Assembly (NCBI GenBank): GCA_029266295.1
Contig: JAQSXD010000047.1
Coordinates: 1-13,255, forward strand
Direction: 5' to 3'
DNA: 13,255 nt
From: Bacillota bacterium
GTDB lineage: Bacteria; Bacillota; Clostridia; Peptostreptococcales; Anaerovoracaceae
Part shown: piece after piece, positions 12,978-13,255 of the stretch
Layout of the letters: each line of letters starts with the position of its first letter
Numbering within the stretch: the stretch's first letter is position 1
Program-made: the position numbers and the translations under genes
The notes under the pieces: generated by a model
What the model was told of the DNA's origin: nothing
Seen by the model: the letters and a program-made list of their open reading frames with translations, nothing else
The model's database searches: none

Positions 12978-13018
12978 AAAAAATGGCAACAGCAGGCTTC
13001 CATTCAGCCTGCTGCGCC
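12976..13018 (-). terminator. Intrinsic terminator of the HD-GYP gene
   Basis: On the minus strand AGCAGGCT (13006-13013) pairs with AGCCTGCT (12991-12998). The stem extends through a bulge to GGC (13016-13018) with GCC (12985-12987), and eight T follow (complement of 12976-12983). The hairpin includes the last codons and the stop of the gene. Confidence 0.8.
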
Positions 13019-13255
13019 TTTTGTTGCAAAAGCATCAATAAATGCTTTGACTATGTTTGGATCAAATTGTGTTCCCGAATTTCGAAGAAGCTCACGGATG
13101 GCCTCTTCCTTTGTCAGCGGTATTTTTCTATGCGGCCGAATGGTTGTCATGGCATCGTAGCTGTCCGCCACAGCGATAATCCTGGCATAGAGATCAATTT
13201 CCAATCCCTTCAAGCCTTGGGGATATCCGAGTCCGTCAAATCGCTCATGATGCTC
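13004..13255 (-). CDS. HD-GYP domain protein, C-terminal fragment (enters from beyond the window)
   Basis: 83 residues of the C-terminal part are visible. EHHERFDGLGYPQGLKG contains the HHExxDGxGYP motif that names the HD-GYP subgroup. It is followed by the family-typical ARIIAVADSYDAMTTIRPHR and the closing GTQFDPNIVKAFIDAF. HD-GYP domains hydrolyse c-di-GMP (and in some cases cGAMP) at a two- or three-iron/metal centre. The HD residues and any sensor domain lie upstream, beyond position 13255. The stop at 13004-13006 falls inside the terminator stem-loop. It is a third c-di-GMP-turnover gene in this neighbourhood. Confidence 0.92.
   Translation of the reverse strand, partial: EHHERFDGLGYPQGLKGLEIDLYARIIAVADSYDAMTTIRPHRKIPLTKEEAIRELLRNSGTQFDPNIVKAFIDAFATKGAAG

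Noticed and set aside
12786..12989. Longer methyltransferase start (extra 67 residues)
   Set aside because: The extension is Asn/Lys/Tyr-rich, crosses the predicted promoter region and lacks a ribosome binding site, whereas AAGGAGAGG precedes the ATG at 12788.
12852..13160. 102-residue plus-strand open frame across the HD-GYP terminator
   Set aside because: It is the complement of HD-GYP coding sequence and the terminator; the minus-strand frame has clear family motifs.

Overview
The window looks like a chromosomal segment from an anaerobic, probably spore-forming member of the Clostridia. The basis is moderately AT-rich DNA, strong GGAGG-type ribosome binding sites, a SleB-type cell-wall hydrolase, an MttB-superfamily methyltransferase and several cyclic-di-GMP proteins. 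The genus cannot be fixed from sequence reading alone. No insertion sequence, prophage, tRNA, rRNA or CRISPR array is visible.

Layout from left to right. (1) 1-1037, minus strand: a TetR-family regulator followed 36 bp later by an aldo/keto reductase that runs off the window. A perfect 18-bp palindrome lies just downstream of a good promoter, so the pair is probably self-regulated. (2) 1059-4378, minus strand: an XRE-type regulator, a membrane-anchored SleB-like hydrolase and an EAL-CBS-CBS-GGDEF protein, each with its own plausible promoter. The EAL gene is preceded by Pho-box-like repeats with exact 11-bp periodicity. (3) 4379-6845: a 337-bp divergent control region, then a membrane-bound GGDEF-EAL protein on the plus strand. 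Two TGAC-N5-GTCA dyads sit over the two opposing promoters, and the plus-strand leader holds a hairpin. (4) 6785-9505, minus strand: a PMCA-like (P2B) Ca2+ P-type ATPase whose 3' end overlaps the GGDEF-EAL gene by 61 bp, tail to tail. (5) 9637-12977, minus strand: a probable operon of an MttB-superfamily methyltransferase and a LysP-like amino-acid permease. It ends in a clear intrinsic terminator and starts at a promoter packed with three separate inverted repeats. (6) 13004-13255: the C-terminus of an HD-GYP protein, whose stop codon lies inside its own terminator hairpin.

Two themes stand out. Three different kinds of c-di-GMP-turnover protein (EAL-CBS-GGDEF, GGDEF-EAL and HD-GYP) occur within about 12 kb. 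Separately, the non-pyrrolysine MttB homologue and amino-acid permease form a compact module that may import and demethylate a methylated amino acid. Its corrinoid partner is not in the window. Functional calls are from motif recognition by eye; no database search was run.
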